A stretch of DNA of 52,829 nucleotides from Fibrobacter sp. (lineage in GTDB: Bacteria; Fibrobacterota; Fibrobacteria; Fibrobacterales; Fibrobacteraceae). The translations under genes were made by a program, and so were the position numbers. Positions within the stretch are counted from its first letter, which is position 1, and the number at the start of each line of letters is the position of its first letter. This document shows, in pieces, positions 1 through 7,365 of this stretch. The notes below the pieces were generated by a model that ran no database searches, was not told the origin of the DNA, and saw only the letters and a program-made list of their open reading frames with translations. The stretch spans positions 1-52,829 of the forward strand of contig JAGCPZ010000075.1 of NCBI GenBank assembly GCA_017965445.1, written 5' to 3'.

Positions 1-663
1 ACGCTTCATGTAAGCGTACTGTTCCAAAACAACGTGGCCGTCCTTTTCCCAGTGGCCCTTGAGGGTCATGGTCTGCGGAACCCAGTCGGCGTTCGTGAGC
101 TGCTTTTCAGCTTCGAAGTGGCTGAATTCATAAACCGGGATAATGTCCACTTCCTTAGCGCCACCGGCGATGTTCGTCACCTGGATGTCCTGGAGGAGCG
201 TGTTGGAGCCCGTCGGAACAAAAATCGTAACCTGAACGCGGAGGCCGTAAACTTCGGCAATCCAGCGCATGTAAGAAAGACCCACGTGGCATTCCCACTT
301 GTCGAGCTTCACGAGAGTCGGAACGTAGAACGGGGAGAAAATCTTGTAGTTCTTGCCATCCTTAACGCGGATGTAAATAGTGCTGGCCTTGAAGTCAGAG
401 CACGGCATCTGTGCAATGTACTTGGTGATACGGTTGAGAGCCGGGTCGCCTTTGCAAACGAGAGTGCCGCCGGTCGTATCGACGATACCGCCGAAGTTGA
501 GAGTACCGACGTAGTTGCACCACTTGATCGGGGTTGCCGGGGTGGTGAGCACGTATTCTTTTGCAGCGTCATCAAAGTAGCCATACTTCGGGGCAGCGAC
601 CTTGGCGGTCTTCTTTGCCGGGGCCTTCTTTGCAGCGCTCTTCTTCACTTGTTTTGTAGCCAT
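1..663 (-). CDS. Cellobiose/cellodextrin phosphorylase (GH94), N-terminal part
   Basis: The N-terminal ~220 residues of a GH94 (former GT36) phosphorylase; the gene runs off the left edge. After a Lys/Ala-rich leader the sequence YGYFDDAAKEYVLTTP, then an NY.GTLNFGG-like stretch and a Lys-Asp/Arg-containing stretch, match the start of the GH94 N-terminal beta-sandwich domain. Family members cleave cellobiose or longer cellodextrins with phosphate to glucose-1-phosphate, saving ATP in cellulose fermenters, and act in the cytoplasm. The ATG at 661-663 is preceded by GGAGAT at good spacing. The first ~26 residues (MATKQVKKSAAKKAPAKK...) are an unusual basic tail not typical of GH94. Cellobiose versus cellodextrin specificity cannot be decided from this part. 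Confidence 0.88.
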   Translation of the reverse strand, partial: MATKQVKKSAAKKAPAKKTAKVAAPKYGYFDDAAKEYVLTTPATPIKWCNYVGTLNFGGIVDTTGGTLVCKGDPALNRITKYIAQMPCSDFKASTIYIRVKDGKNYKIFSPFYVPTLVKLDKWECHVGLSYMRWIAEVYGLRVQVTIFVPTGSNTLLQDIQVTNIAGGAKEVDIIPVYEFSHFEAEKQLTNADWVPQTMTLKGHWEKDGHVVLEQYAYMKR

Positions 664-695
664 TTTATCTCCGTTAGAGAGGGGGTTGTTAAAAA

Positions 696-822
696 GTGAT
701 TAGTGGTTAGTGGCTAGTGGTTAGGACCGTAGCACAAGAACCATTAACATTTTTTTCGCGGTAAATATAGAATTTAGACAAGAAAGTAAAAGATTTTAGG
801 TTTTAGGTCTTAGGCTTTAAGG
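696..822. repeat. Family C repeats (TTAG-type words), two short tracts
   Basis: At 696-725 the words TTAGTGG, TTAGTGG and CTAGTGG, TTAGG follow one another; at 793-822 TTTTAGG, TTTTAGG, TCTTAGG follow. Such short degenerate tandem words (TTAGTGG, AGTAGG and relatives) recur in many spacers of this window. Here they lie in the 5' leader of the phosphorylase gene and just upstream of it. Confidence 0.55.
764..791 (-). promoter_or_regulatory. Candidate promoter of the GH94 gene
   Basis: On the minus strand a TATATT -10 (764-769) lies 16 nt downstream of a weak TTTTAC -35 (786-791). TATATT is also the -10 of the two clearest promoters in the window. The leader to the ATG would be about 95 nt and contains a family C repeat. 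Confidence 0.3.
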
Positions 823-870
823 CAAGTATCACGCACTCTGTGCATCCTTTTTTGGACGGTTTTGCCGCTT

Positions 871-924
871 AAAGCCTCAAAGCGAAGCGACCTCAAAGGG
901 GCAACGCCCCGAGCTCATACCTCA
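871..924 (-). repeat. Family B modular hairpin repeat, copy 1
   Basis: Read on the minus strand the element begins with the TGA stop of the PadR gene (922-924) and continues GGTATGAGCTC, then a hairpin GGGGC/GTT/GCCCC, then TTTGAGGTCGC, a small TTCG-type hairpin, and CTTTGAGGC. Conserved words TATGAG and TTTGAGG separate variable hairpins. Related copies are at 10606, 42064, 43335, 51703 and 51801. Confidence 0.7.
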
Positions 925-1530
925 TTTCTCTTCCTTCTGGTTAAAATTCTCGAAATCGCGGTTACCGAAGTTGATGTAGAAGTAGCCGTCGAGTTTCTTG
1001 TTGCGGACTGGGTCGCGCAAAATGCCGATGGCGGCACGCACGTACTTGAGCTCCACAAGAATATGGTCGCGGCTCATGCAGTTGAGGAACGGGCCTTCGG
1101 GGTAAAGGGTGGGGCGCGGTTCCTCGGCAATCATCTTCTCGAGGTTTTCGATTTCTTGCACCAGACGTCTTTCATGAACTTCAAGCGTGCGAATAAGTTC
1201 TTTGTTATTGGCACCATAGAGGAACGCAAAACCGAGGGTACGCGGATCGTCGTTGAAACCGGTCAAATGCTTGAGTACTTCCTTGCGCAGGACTTCCCTG
1301 CCCTTGTCGGTAATGTTGAATACCATGCGTTCTGGGCGGTTTCCGTCGCGTTCGGAATGCCCTACGATGCATTCGTTTTTCTCAAGCGTTATCAATCTAT
1401 TGTAAACAGTCGATGTGCTGATTTTCGCCCAACGATCGAGCTCGCGGTCACGGATTTCCGTGATGATATCATATCCGCTGCGCTCATGCTCCAATATGAG
1501 TCCAAGCAATACCAAATCGTAACGGTTCAT
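922..1530 (-). CDS. PadR-family transcriptional regulator
   Basis: 202 residues. The N-terminal winged helix (about 1-80) has the PadR layout: a YDLVLLGLI start, HERSGYDI, STSTVYNRLITLEKNE (recognition helix) and the wing ERMVFNITDKGREVL. The C-terminal part (about 90-180) fits the helical dimerisation domain of this family (Vir_act_alpha_C type). PadR proteins are usually ligand-responsive repressors of neighbouring or own genes. The start is supported by AAGGA 7 nt upstream. A 17-bp palindrome directly upstream (1551-1567) is a plausible own operator. It is divergent from the sensor kinase gene at 1750, which might be a target; that is inference. Confidence 0.88.
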   Translation of the reverse strand: MNRYDLVLLGLILEHERSGYDIITEIRDRELDRWAKISTSTVYNRLITLEKNECIVGHSERDGNRPERMVFNITDKGREVLRKEVLKHLTGFNDDPRTLGFAFLYGANNKELIRTLEVHERRLVQEIENLEKMIAEEPRPTLYPEGPFLNCMSRDHILVELKYVRAAIGILRDPVRNKKLDGYFYINFGNRDFENFNQKEEK

Positions 1531-1550
1531 TTAAATTCCTTGATTGTAAT

Positions 1551-1567
1551 TATTCCAAGTTGGAATA
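1551..1567. promoter_or_regulatory. Palindromic operator candidate upstream of padR-type gene
   Basis: TATTCCAAGTTGGAATA is a perfect inverted repeat with 8-bp arms around one central base, 21 bp upstream of the regulator's start codon and within the 219-bp divergent spacer. On the minus strand it sits between a weak CTGACT -35 and an AATAAT -10, the position expected for an autorepressor site. Confidence 0.55.
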
Positions 1568-1749
1568 TTAAGTCAGTAGAAAACTACATTATTTTCTAAA
1601 AAAAGAATGTTTCGCACAAAAAAATCATATAAAAAATGGTTTACGTCACAAAGGGTGTCTTTTCGGTCTAAAAACGAATCGGTTTTAAATAATAGGTTAT
1701 ATTTCTGTTGGATATACAGATAGTTGCTGGAAATTGATTTGAGTTTCAA

Positions 1750-4311
1750 ATGGTAAAAAACAAGAAAATACGCTTAAAGTATTCCATCATAAGATTCGCA
1801 CCGCTGATTCTTGTCGCTTATTTTATCATAGAGGCCTTTGCGGCATTCCAGCAAGAAGACAAAAATGCGGTCATCACCCGAAACAGGGACTATATCAAGG
1901 ATATCACCAATGCCATGGCCGATAAGCTTGATGATATTTTCACGAATTCGCTCAAGTCCATCGAGGCAATTGCCAAGCTGAGTTCGAACGACCTTCGGGA
2001 TGGCGAGCTGAACACGGTTTATCTTGCAGATCTCGAAAAAATTGTGCAGTTCGACCACTTGCAGTTTACGGATAAAGACGGGGTCATGTTGACCTCTAAC
2101 GGGAAAAAAATAAAATCCGATAACAAGTGGTTCTATACGGATGGCATGAAGGGAAACAGCGGAATCTTTGTGGGCATGCCGACCAAGACATCCATGGCGA
2201 TGGTCGTTTTTTATGCACCGATTATTTCCAAAGAAAATGTCGTCGGAGTGCTCTCCTCCACCTTCGACGAAAACACAATCAAGAGATTACTGGAATACAA
2301 GGTCTATGGTGCAAACGCTTCTGCCGGCATCGTGAATACGGAAGGACGAACTGTAATCCCGCTTATTTCGTTTGATTTAAAGCAGTCTGCGATTCAAGGA
2401 CTGTTTAGGGACAACTTCAAGAGCGTTCTCTACACTTCGATGTTCGATGCCGAAAACAGGAATAAGGTCATTAATGCTTACACGACGCTCTCACCGACAA
2501 ATTTCAAGTTTAACGGAGCCATCGACGACATTCAAGGTTACATGGCTCCGCTCCATACGGTCCCGCTGAACGTTTATTCGATATTTCCGTCCGAGGCCGC
2601 TCAGAGCCTTTATTCCATGGGCATCCAGGCAGGCCGTACGTTGCAGTTCCTGCTCATTCTCATTTTCTTCGGATATATCGCCTATCTTGTGTTTGTCCAG
2701 TTCCTGATGATGCGCAGCGAGGCACGCCAGAACAGGATTGCCGGCTATATCGCCAAGGCTGAAAACGCCATTGCCAAGGCTATTGTTCTTGTCGATGCCG
2801 AAAAGCAGACGTTCCAGGATTTCTCTTCTATTCCGCTGCCGATTCCCAAGCAAGGCACGATTGACGACATGAGAACTGGGTTCATCAAGACCTTGGACGA
2901 TCAGCAGAACGGACAAGATTTCAAGTACTTCTTTGAGGATATCATCAAGGGACGGCGCGTCCCGAAGGATATTCCGAGTGTCGTATTCAGCGGACCAGGA
3001 CCAAGGGACGAAACCCAATATATCACCATGGTCTATATTCCTGTTGAAATCAAGAAGGACATTGTCCAGAAGGGCGTTATCCTTTTCCGCAACATCACCG
3101 CCGAAAAGTCTAAAGAAATCGAGGCCAACCGCAGGCTCTCGCTTGCCTTGTCAGCTGCACGCGAAGCGAACAACGCCAAGACGGCGTTCCTGTTCAATAT
3201 GTCGCACGATATCCGAACGCCGATGAATGCGGTGACAGGCTTTACCGCCATGGCCAAAAAACACATCGACAATCCCGAAATGGTCAATCGCTACTTGGAT
3301 AAAATTGACATTGCCGGTCGCCAACTTTTGTCGCTTGTAAACCAGGTTCTCGAAATGTCCCGCATAGAATCTGGTAAGATTATTCTCAGCGAACAGAAGT
3401 GCGACTTGGAAAGCCTTATCATGGCTCTATCGACAACGTACGGTTCCCATGCGGAATCCAAAGGGATAACGTTTGTCGCGACCATTTCGAACGTCGATCA
3501 CAAGTACGTTTGTATAGACTGCGACCGAGTCAACCAAATTGCGGCAAACATCATCGGGAACGCCATCAAATATACGAACGAAGGCGGCTCCATCACATGC
3601 TCTCTCAAGGAACTCCCCTGTGACCGCGAAGGGTATAGCAATTATGCATTGACTGTAGAAGATACGGGCATCGGCATGAGTCCTGATTTCCTTGACCATA
3701 TTTTTGACGAGTTTGCCCGAGAAAGTTCTACCACCGTAAGTCGAATCCAGGGGACAGGGCTTGGCATGACGATTGTGAAAAAGCTTACGGAACTCATGGG
3801 TGGAACCATTAAAATTGAATCAGAAAAGGGCAAAGGAACTAAGATTACGGTGTTCATCCCCATGAAGTGGTGCGATGATTTCAAACAAGAGGATCCGGTC
3901 GAGAATGAATCAACATCGACTTCGTTAAAGGGCATGAGGGTATTGCTTGTAGATGACAACGAGATGAATCGTGAAATCGCCGAAGAAATCTTGATTGAAA
4001 GAGGAGTCGTTGTCGATTCTGCCAACGATGGAGATGTCGCCGTTGAAAAGGTCTGCAAGGCCTCCCCTGGCACATATGAACTTGTGCTGATGGATATCCA
4101 GATGCCGCGCATGAACGGCTACGATGCCACAAGGGCGATTCGCTGCTTGCCGGACCCCCGCAAGGCCAACATCCCGATTGTCGCCATGACAGCCAATGCC
4201 TTCGAGGAAGACCGGAAAAACGCTTTGCTCGCTGGTATGGACGGCCATCTCGCGAAACCCATCGATTATGAAAAGCTCATCCAAACATTGACAAAATTCA
4301 GAGCGAAGTGA
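1750..4311 (+). CDS. Hybrid sensor histidine kinase/response regulator
   Basis: 853 residues. A transmembrane helix at about 12-30, a large periplasmic sensor region (about 31-290, dCache-like, with DKDGVMLTSNGKK and a DDIQGYMAPL segment), and a second helix at about 296-320 (TLQFLLILIFFGYIAYLVF). A linker is followed by HisKA with FNMSHDIRTPMN (phospho-acceptor His486), the HATPase with N box NIIGNAIKYTNEGG, G1 DTGIGM and G2 GTGLGM, and a C-terminal receiver with LLVDDNEMN, phospho-acceptor Asp782 in LMDIQMPRMNG, and a late HLAKPID Lys. It should sense an extracytoplasmic ligand and pass phosphate internally; no separate Hpt protein or output partner is encoded nearby. No good ribosome-binding site precedes the ATG. 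Confidence 0.93.
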   Translation: MVKNKKIRLKYSIIRFAPLILVAYFIIEAFAAFQQEDKNAVITRNRDYIKDITNAMADKLDDIFTNSLKSIEAIAKLSSNDLRDGELNTVYLADLEKIVQFDHLQFTDKDGVMLTSNGKKIKSDNKWFYTDGMKGNSGIFVGMPTKTSMAMVVFYAPIISKENVVGVLSSTFDENTIKRLLEYKVYGANASAGIVNTEGRTVIPLISFDLKQSAIQGLFRDNFKSVLYTSMFDAENRNKVINAYTTLSPTNFKFNGAIDDIQGYMAPLHTVPLNVYSIFPSEAAQSLYSMGIQAGRTLQFLLILIFFGYIAYLVFVQFLMMRSEARQNRIAGYIAKAENAIAKAIVLVDAEKQTFQDFSSIPLPIPKQGTIDDMRTGFIKTLDDQQNGQDFKYFFEDIIKGRRVPKDIPSVVFSGPGPRDETQYITMVYIPVEIKKDIVQKGVILFRNITAEKSKEIEANRRLSLALSAAREANNAKTAFLFNMSHDIRTPMNAVTGFTAMAKKHIDNPEMVNRYLDKIDIAGRQLLSLVNQVLEMSRIESGKIILSEQKCDLESLIMALSTTYGSHAESKGITFVATISNVDHKYVCIDCDRVNQIAANIIGNAIKYTNEGGSITCSLKELPCDREGYSNYALTVEDTGIGMSPDFLDHIFDEFARESSTTVSRIQGTGLGMTIVKKLTELMGGTIKIESEKGKGTKITVFIPMKWCDDFKQEDPVENESTSTSLKGMRVLLVDDNEMNREIAEEILIERGVVVDSANDGDVAVEKVCKASPGTYELVLMDIQMPRMNGYDATRAIRCLPDPRKANIPIVAMTANAFEEDRKNALLAGMDGHLAKPIDYEKLIQTLTKFRAK

Positions 4312-4337
4312 CAGAGTTTCAAATTTTTTTTTATAAT
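4308..4337 (+). promoter_or_regulatory. Promoter candidate for the lipoprotein/oligopeptidase pair
   Basis: GTGACA (4308-4313) and TATAAT (4332-4337) with an 18-bp spacer. The -35 overlaps the TGA stop of the sensor kinase gene. A start near 4344 would leave a ~20-nt leader carrying AAGGAG and the ATG at 4365. Confidence 0.5.
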
Positions 4338-4364
4338 ATGGACTGAAAGTTCAAGGAGATTATA

Positions 4365-5054
4365 ATGAAAACCAAATTCTCTCGTATCACATTATCCATC
4401 GTTCTCGCAGGCATTTTTGCTCTTGCGGTAACATCTTTTACCGGTTGCTCATTCTTGAAAAAGATTCAGGCAGCAAAAATCCTCATCAATACCAAGATGG
4501 AATATAAGGACTTGACCTTCGATTCCGTTGTAATCGACCCGCCGATTCTCGAACTAGTCGAAAAGGGCCTTAGCGGATTCATTCCCAATCCGGATGCCGT
4601 CAAGTTGGTGAAGGACCTGGCCAATGGAATCATCAACACCGAACTGGGTGCGGCTAACTTCGACGTGTATCTGAACGCGAATAATACCGGCAAGGATACC
4701 TTGTGGATTAACGACTTCAAGATTGAATTGAAGTTCGATACACTCATCACGCTCCCCTTGACATTGAAGGATACCATAGTCCTCGCTCCGGGCGACAACG
4801 ACATGCACTTGAATGCCGCGTTCCCGATCGATATGCGAATCTTTAAGCTGAATCAGGTTCAGTTCTACGCCATTGCCGGTTATTTGAACGTATCTCTTGA
4901 ACAAGGTGGCAGGCCCGTTTCCCAGGACTTCGAAATCAAGCAAGACGTCGATTCTGAAACTGTAAAGAATCTTGAAGGAATGGTCAACGACAAGCTTATG
5001 AAGCTTCTTGTCGAAAAGTGGGTTGGCAAGCTCGGCAAGTTTATTTTGAAGTAA
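4365..5054 (+). CDS. Small lipoprotein with LEA14-like (late embryogenesis abundant type 2) fold
   Basis: 229 residues. The N-terminus has a basic start, a hydrophobic stretch and a lipobox-like SFTGC, so it is probably lipidated at about Cys28. The body alternates hydrophobic and polar residues (FDVYLNANNTGKDTLWINDF, then LPLTLKDTIVLAPG), resembling LEA type 2/WHy-like beta-sandwich proteins, which are common as envelope lipoproteins of unknown role. The start is firm (AAGGAG six bases before the ATG). The next gene begins 7 nt after its stop, so the two are probably cotranscribed. The family assignment is by pattern only. Confidence 0.6.
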   Translation: MKTKFSRITLSIVLAGIFALAVTSFTGCSFLKKIQAAKILINTKMEYKDLTFDSVVIDPPILELVEKGLSGFIPNPDAVKLVKDLANGIINTELGAANFDVYLNANNTGKDTLWINDFKIELKFDTLITLPLTLKDTIVLAPGDNDMHLNAAFPIDMRIFKLNQVQFYAIAGYLNVSLEQGGRPVSQDFEIKQDVDSETVKNLEGMVNDKLMKLLVEKWVGKLGKFILK

Positions 5055-5061
5055 GACAAAC

Positions 5062-6750
5062 ATGGCAAAACGCAACTTTGTTCCGGACGATTTGAATCCG
5101 GATGATGAAAAAGCTGTTTCAAAATTGTATCGAGCGCTTTTGCAGCGTGAAATACCCGTGAACATGGAAAAGCTTCGCCAGTGGATTATGGACTGGAGCG
5201 AAGTGGAATCGGTTCTTGGTGAAGAGAGTTCCCGGCGCTATGTCGCAATGACCTGCGACACCCGAGACGAACGGGCGGCAGAAGCTTATGCTGGTTTTAT
5301 CGAAAAAATCCAGCCGTTAATGATTGAATACGACGACAAGTTGAACCGCAAGCTGATGGCTCATCCGTCCAAGGACGCTCTCAAGGGTGAATTTGGTGAA
5401 TGGCTCAAGGGCGTGCAGGTTTCCTTGGACTTGTTCTCCCCCGATAACATTCCGCTGGAGACCGAAGAAAACAAGGCTATCCAGGCGTACCAGAAAATCA
5501 CGGGAGGCATGAGCGTCGAATTCGATGGCGAAGTCAAGACCATGCAGCAGTTAAGCGCCTACATGGAAAAGACGGACCGCGAACTTCGCGAACGCGCATG
5601 GAGAGCGATGTGGGAGCGCCGTCTCAAGGACAAGGATGCTCTCGACGAGTCTTACGACAAGCTCTTTGCAATTCGCAAGCAAATCGCGAAGAACGCGCAC
5701 TGCAAGGATTTTGTCGATTACATATTCCTCGCCAAGCACCGTTTTGATTACACTCCTGCCGACTGCGAAAATTTCCATGAAAGCATCGAGAAGCTAGTGC
5801 TTCCGCTGCAGAAGGAAATGTACAAGCGCCGTGCCCAGAAAATGGGACTTTCCAAGTTGCGTCCATGGGACTTGGATGTCGATCCGCTTAACCGTCCGCC
5901 GCTCAAGCCTTACCAGAGCGGTGAAGAATTGATAGAGAAAGTCGATTGCATTTTCGAGAGCATTCATCCGCAGGCAGGCAAGTGGGCCCGCGAGATGCAG
6001 GCTAAAAAGCTCATCGACCCGGATTCGAGGCTCGGCAAGGCTCCTGGCGGATACCAGATCGGTTTTGACGAAAGCCGCCTCCCCTTCATCTTCATGAATT
6101 CCGCCAATACGGACCGCGACATTTACACGTTGTTGCATGAATCCGGACATTCGTTCCATCAGTTTGCGCTTGCGAACCAGCCGATTTTCGCCTATCGCGA
6201 TGTGCCGGCTGAATTTGCCGAAGTGGCAAGCATGAGCATGGAACTCATCGGCATGTCGAACTTGAAGCCGTTCTACGGCGACGACCACGAAGCGATAGCC
6301 CGCAGCGTCGAAGGCGAACTTGCCGATGTGGTTTGGCTGTTCCCGTGGGTTGCAAGCATCGACAGCTTCCAGCACCGCCTGTATAACTTCCCGGAACATA
6401 CCGCCGAAGACCGTAGCGACATCTGGAGCGAAATCATGGACCGTTATGATGCTGGCGTCGATTACAGCGGTCTTGAAGCTGTCCGCAGGAATCTGTGGCA
6501 GAAACAGCTCCATCTCTTCGAATGTCCGTTCTACTACATCGAATACGGCATTGCGCAGATTGGCGCTCTGCAGGTCTGGGCGAACTTCAAGAAGGATCCG
6601 CAGAAAGCGATTGACGACTTGTTCAAGGCCGAAAGCCTGGGCAGTAGCCGTCCGATTCCGGAACTTTTCGCCGCGGCAAACATCAAGTTCGATTTCACTC
6701 CGAAAACGCTTGAACCGTTGATGCAGGTTGTATGGGACGAACTGAGTTAA
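5062..6750 (+). CDS. M3-family oligoendopeptidase (PepF-type)
   Basis: 562 residues, the usual length for PepF/M3 oligoendopeptidases. The zinc motif HESGH (His at about 359, in LLHESGHSFHQ) is followed ~25 residues later by EFAEVASMSMEL, the third-ligand Glu region. The N-terminal helical lobe carries the typical FDGEVKTMQQLSAYM segment. These cytoplasmic metallopeptidases trim short peptides taken up by the cell. The gene follows the lipoprotein gene closely. A weak U-rich hairpin (6761-6786) follows the stop. Confidence 0.9.
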   Translation: MAKRNFVPDDLNPDDEKAVSKLYRALLQREIPVNMEKLRQWIMDWSEVESVLGEESSRRYVAMTCDTRDERAAEAYAGFIEKIQPLMIEYDDKLNRKLMAHPSKDALKGEFGEWLKGVQVSLDLFSPDNIPLETEENKAIQAYQKITGGMSVEFDGEVKTMQQLSAYMEKTDRELRERAWRAMWERRLKDKDALDESYDKLFAIRKQIAKNAHCKDFVDYIFLAKHRFDYTPADCENFHESIEKLVLPLQKEMYKRRAQKMGLSKLRPWDLDVDPLNRPPLKPYQSGEELIEKVDCIFESIHPQAGKWAREMQAKKLIDPDSRLGKAPGGYQIGFDESRLPFIFMNSANTDRDIYTLLHESGHSFHQFALANQPIFAYRDVPAEFAEVASMSMELIGMSNLKPFYGDDHEAIARSVEGELADVVWLFPWVASIDSFQHRLYNFPEHTAEDRSDIWSEIMDRYDAGVDYSGLEAVRRNLWQKQLHLFECPFYYIEYGIAQIGALQVWANFKKDPQKAIDDLFKAESLGSSRPIPELFAAANIKFDFTPKTLEPLMQVVWDELS

Positions 6751-6760
6751 ATAAAAGAGA

Positions 6761-6786
6761 TTTTTTGCTTTTTTTTACGCAAAAAA
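6761..6786 (+). terminator. Weak hairpin after the oligopeptidase gene
   Basis: TTTTTTGC and GCAAAAAA form an 8-bp A/T-rich stem around a T-rich loop, 10 nt after the stop codon. It is a poor intrinsic terminator by sequence (little GC in the stem), directly upstream of the tRNA promoter. Confidence 0.3.
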
Positions 6787-6798
6787 GGGCGAAATCGC

Positions 6799-6827
6799 TT
6801 GACAAAACAAAAATATAAACCTATATT
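6799..6827 (+). promoter_or_regulatory. Strong sigma-70-type promoter of tRNA-Ser and rpoZ
   Basis: A perfect TTGACA (6799-6804), exactly 17 bp, then TATATT (6822-6827). Transcription would begin about 6834, ten nt before the tRNA. This is the best promoter in the window and shows that TATATT serves as a -10 in this genome. Confidence 0.85.
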
Positions 6828-6843
6828 TGGCGCACATCCTAAT

Positions 6844-6928
6844 GGAGGGATGGCCGAGTGGTTGAAGGCGCACGCTTGGAAAGCGTGTTTACCTTACGGT
6901 AACGAGGGTTCGAATCCCTCTCCCTCTT
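6844..6928 (+). tRNA. tRNA-Ser (anticodon GGA)
   Basis: A class II tRNA with a 7-bp acceptor stem (GGAGGGA with TCCCTCT, the first pair G-U), D arm TGGCCGAGTGGTTGAAGGC, anticodon stem CACGC/GCGTG around loop TTGGAAA (anticodon GGA), a long variable arm and a T arm GAGGG-TTCGAAT-CCCTC. It reads UCC/UCU codons. CCA is not encoded. The rpoZ start codon is only 22 nt further on, so the tRNA must be released from a joint transcript unless a separate rpoZ promoter exists. Confidence 0.95.
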
Positions 6929-6950
6929 CTAAAATTTTTCGAGGTACCTT

Positions 6951-7265
6951 ATGGCTGAATCTCAAAGAGTTTATCTTGATGATATTTATGCTAGTGAAGA
7001 ATGTCAAGGCTCGGTCTTCCGTGCTGTTGTCATGATGGCTCACGAAGCTCGCTTCATTAACAATCAGTCCAAGCAGGGGTATATCCAGCTCACGCAGAAG
7101 CCGACGACCATTGCTATGAACCGTTTCAAGGAACATAAGCTTACGATGGTCGAAAAAGGCGTGAACGACGTTACGGAAGATGCCGTTAAGGCCGCTGTTG
7201 CCGAAGTCGCTCCGACTGCCGAAGCTGTTGCTGAAGCCAGCGACGCTGCTGCCGACGCTTTCTAA
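6951..7265 (+). CDS. rpoZ: DNA-directed RNA polymerase omega subunit
   Basis: 104 residues. The core FRAVVMMAHEARFINN and QKPTTIAMNRFKEHKL match the omega family in the form found in Bacteroidota and relatives (KPT.IA...F...KL). The C-terminal third is Ala/Glu-rich and probably disordered. Omega binds the beta' subunit and helps RNA polymerase assembly. GAGG lies 7 nt before the ATG. It follows tRNA-Ser under the promoter at 6799 and ends at the terminator at 7283. Confidence 0.85.
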   Translation: MAESQRVYLDDIYASEECQGSVFRAVVMMAHEARFINNQSKQGYIQLTQKPTTIAMNRFKEHKLTMVEKGVNDVTEDAVKAAVAEVAPTAEAVAEASDAAADAF

Positions 7266-7282
7266 TCTTTCAAAAATATTTT

Positions 7283-7313
7283 AAAAGACCGCTTTTCGTT
7301 TAGCGGTCTTTTT
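7283..7313. terminator. Bidirectional intrinsic terminator (rpoZ / nadE)
   Basis: GACCGC and GCGGTC form a stem flanked by A-run and T-run (AAAA before, TTTTT after), so it works on both strands. It separates the converging rpoZ and NAD synthase genes. Confidence 0.9.
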
Positions 7314-7330
7314 GCATTTGTAAAAACTGA

Positions 7331-7354
7331 TGCCGGAACGGAGTCCGGCATGAC
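7331..7354. repeat. Family A' repeat (CCGGCATGAC type)
   Basis: TGCCGGA, ACGGAG, TCCGGCA, then TGAC: a 7-bp stem ending in CATGAC. Similar units, with different loops, are at 44437-44460 and 44519-44570. Confidence 0.6.
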
Positions 7355-7365
7355 AGTCTTTAAAG

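Noticed and set aside
6799..7035. Open frame across tRNA-Ser
   Set aside because: It overlaps the tRNA and the rpoZ start in another frame; clearly spurious.
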